A DNA stretch of 5,157 bases from positions 1 through 5,157 of the forward strand of contig PWFE01000055.1 in NCBI GenBank assembly GCA_003554115.1, read 5' to 3'. The notes under the pieces are model-generated. The model ran no database searches. It saw only the letters and a program-made list of their open reading frames with translations, and was not told where the DNA came from. Position numbers and translations under genes: made by a program. Numbering within the stretch: the stretch's first letter is position 1; each line of letters starts with the position of its first letter. This DNA comes from Haloferacaceae archaeon (lineage in GTDB: Archaea > Halobacteriota > Halobacteria > Halobacteriales > Haloferacaceae). Shown here piece by piece: positions 4,414 through 5,157 of this stretch.

Positions 4414-5157
4414 ATGAACTGTTCGTCGCTGTTCGGCACTGACACGCCGATTATCGGCATGGTACATCTTGAGCCGTTGCCAGCTGCTCCGGGGGCCACA
4501 GGAGACCTCACGGACGTCTGTGTGGCCGCACGCAGAGATGCCAAACGGCTGGTTTCGGGCGGCGTCGACGGCCTCATGATCGAAAACTACGGTGACACTC
4601 CCTTTTATCCCGACGGCGTCCCGAAACACACGGTCGCAGCGATGACACGCGTCGGGACCGCGGTGAACGAGGTCGTTGAGTGTCCCATCGGCATCAACGT
4701 CCTGCGAAACGACGCTACGGCGGCGTTGTCGGTCGCCGCGGCCGTTGGGGCCGACTACATCCGTGTGAACGTACATACGGGCCTAAAAGCGACGGACCAA
4801 GGCCTGATCGAAGGCACGGCCCACGAGACGCTACGGCTCCGCGAGCAGCTCGACGTCGACTGTGCAATTTGGGCCGATCTGGACGTCAAACACGCCGCCC
4901 AGATTGGCAGCAGGCGGTCGATTACTGCCGAGTTCGAGGACTGCGTCGACCGCGGCCACGCCGACGGGGTGATCGTCAGCGGTGCCGCAACCGGCCAGCG
5001 AGTCGACACAGAGGCTCTGAACGAAGCTCTCGATGCGCGTACGGCGGGCGACTACTCGACGCCAGTGTTTGTCGGCAGTGGGGTAACCGCCGAGTCGGTC
5101 GACGAACTGCTGGCTGCGGCCGACGGCGCGATTGTCGGCACCGCGCTGAAAGCAGAC
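4414..5157 (+). CDS. BtpA family TIM-barrel protein, C-terminus beyond window
   Basis: The frame from the ATG at 4414 stays open for 248 codons to the right edge, so perhaps 15-35 residues of a typical 260-280 residue BtpA protein are missing. Family landmarks run in order. PIIGMVHLEPLPAAPG is at 12-27, GGVDGLMIENYGDTPF at 49-64, PIGINVLRNDA at 91-101, and DYIRVNVHTG then TDQGLIEG at 114-134. ADLDVKHA follows at 154-161, VIVSGAATGQ at 186-195, and VFVGSGVTAESV then GAIVGTALK at 218-246. These are the strand ends of a barrel, with the late VGSG and GAIVGT typical of phosphate-binding loops. BtpA was described in cyanobacteria as needed for stable photosystem I, but homologues are widespread in organisms lacking photosystems. 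Here it is more likely an uncharacterised enzyme acting on a phosphorylated small molecule; this is inference. The start is supported by the family motif lying close to the N-terminus. Confidence 0.92.
   Translation, partial: MNCSSLFGTDTPIIGMVHLEPLPAAPGATGDLTDVCVAARRDAKRLVSGGVDGLMIENYGDTPFYPDGVPKHTVAAMTRVGTAVNEVVECPIGINVLRNDATAALSVAAAVGADYIRVNVHTGLKATDQGLIEGTAHETLRLREQLDVDCAIWADLDVKHAAQIGSRRSITAEFEDCVDRGHADGVIVSGAATGQRVDTEALNEALDARTAGDYSTPVFVGSGVTAESVDELLAAADGAIVGTALKAD

Noticed and set aside
1..5157. Very frequent GTCGAC/GTCGA strings as a possible dispersed repeat or recognition signal
   Set aside because: They lie mostly within reading frames as Val-Asp or Ser-Thr codon pairs, the normal haloarchaeal codon bias. 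No spacing pattern was seen.
1..5157. CRISPR array, tRNA/rRNA genes, transposase or phage genes
   Set aside because: No regularly spaced repeats, no tRNA-like fold with a T-loop motif, and no integrase, transposase or structural phage protein was seen on either strand.

Overview
The window looks like chromosomal DNA from a halophilic archaeon (class Halobacteria). The predicted proteins are rich in Asp and Glu and poor in Lys. Coding stretches favour G or C at third positions and carry very many GTCGA/GTCGAC strings (Val-Asp and Ser-Thr codon pairs). Most start codons have no Shine-Dalgarno motif but do have a TATA-like core about 25-28 nt upstream, as expected for leaderless haloarchaeal mRNAs. 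The products (DUF2892 membrane protein, PfpI-like protein, GAF sensor, stand-alone CinA-type protein, small zinc ribbon, SDRs, BtpA family) fit that group. Genus is not determined.

Layout. Positions 1-442 hold two minus-strand genes: a small two-helix DUF2892 protein (221-442), then the N-terminus of a short-chain dehydrogenase that runs off the left edge (1-178). A 311-bp gap (443-753) holds a short coding-like remnant (about 481-657), a T-rich stretch and an inverted repeat. It is followed by a DJ-1/PfpI-family protein (754-1287, +). A 289-bp gap (1288-1576) has no convincing gene but contains two tandem perfect hairpins right after the stop and a GC-rich stem further on. It ends in a clear TATA box for a membrane-anchored GAF protein (1577-2443, +) that has no output domain. 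The next plus-strand genes are a CinA/MoCF-domain protein (2488-3252) and a 58-residue zinc-ribbon protein (3283-3459). The zinc-ribbon gene meets a convergent minus-strand SDR oxidoreductase (3461-4198) with one base between stop codons. A divergent intergenic region (4199-4413) leads to a BtpA-family TIM-barrel protein (4414-5157, +) that runs off the right edge.

How the genes relate. This looks like an ordinary core-type region of small, mostly independently promoted genes, not one operon or defence island. No mobile element, CRISPR array, tRNA or rRNA was seen. The best leads are the output-less GAF membrane sensor, the small zinc-ribbon gene, and the structured non-coding segments on either side of the PfpI-like gene. 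I found no strong evidence of a wholly new multi-gene system.
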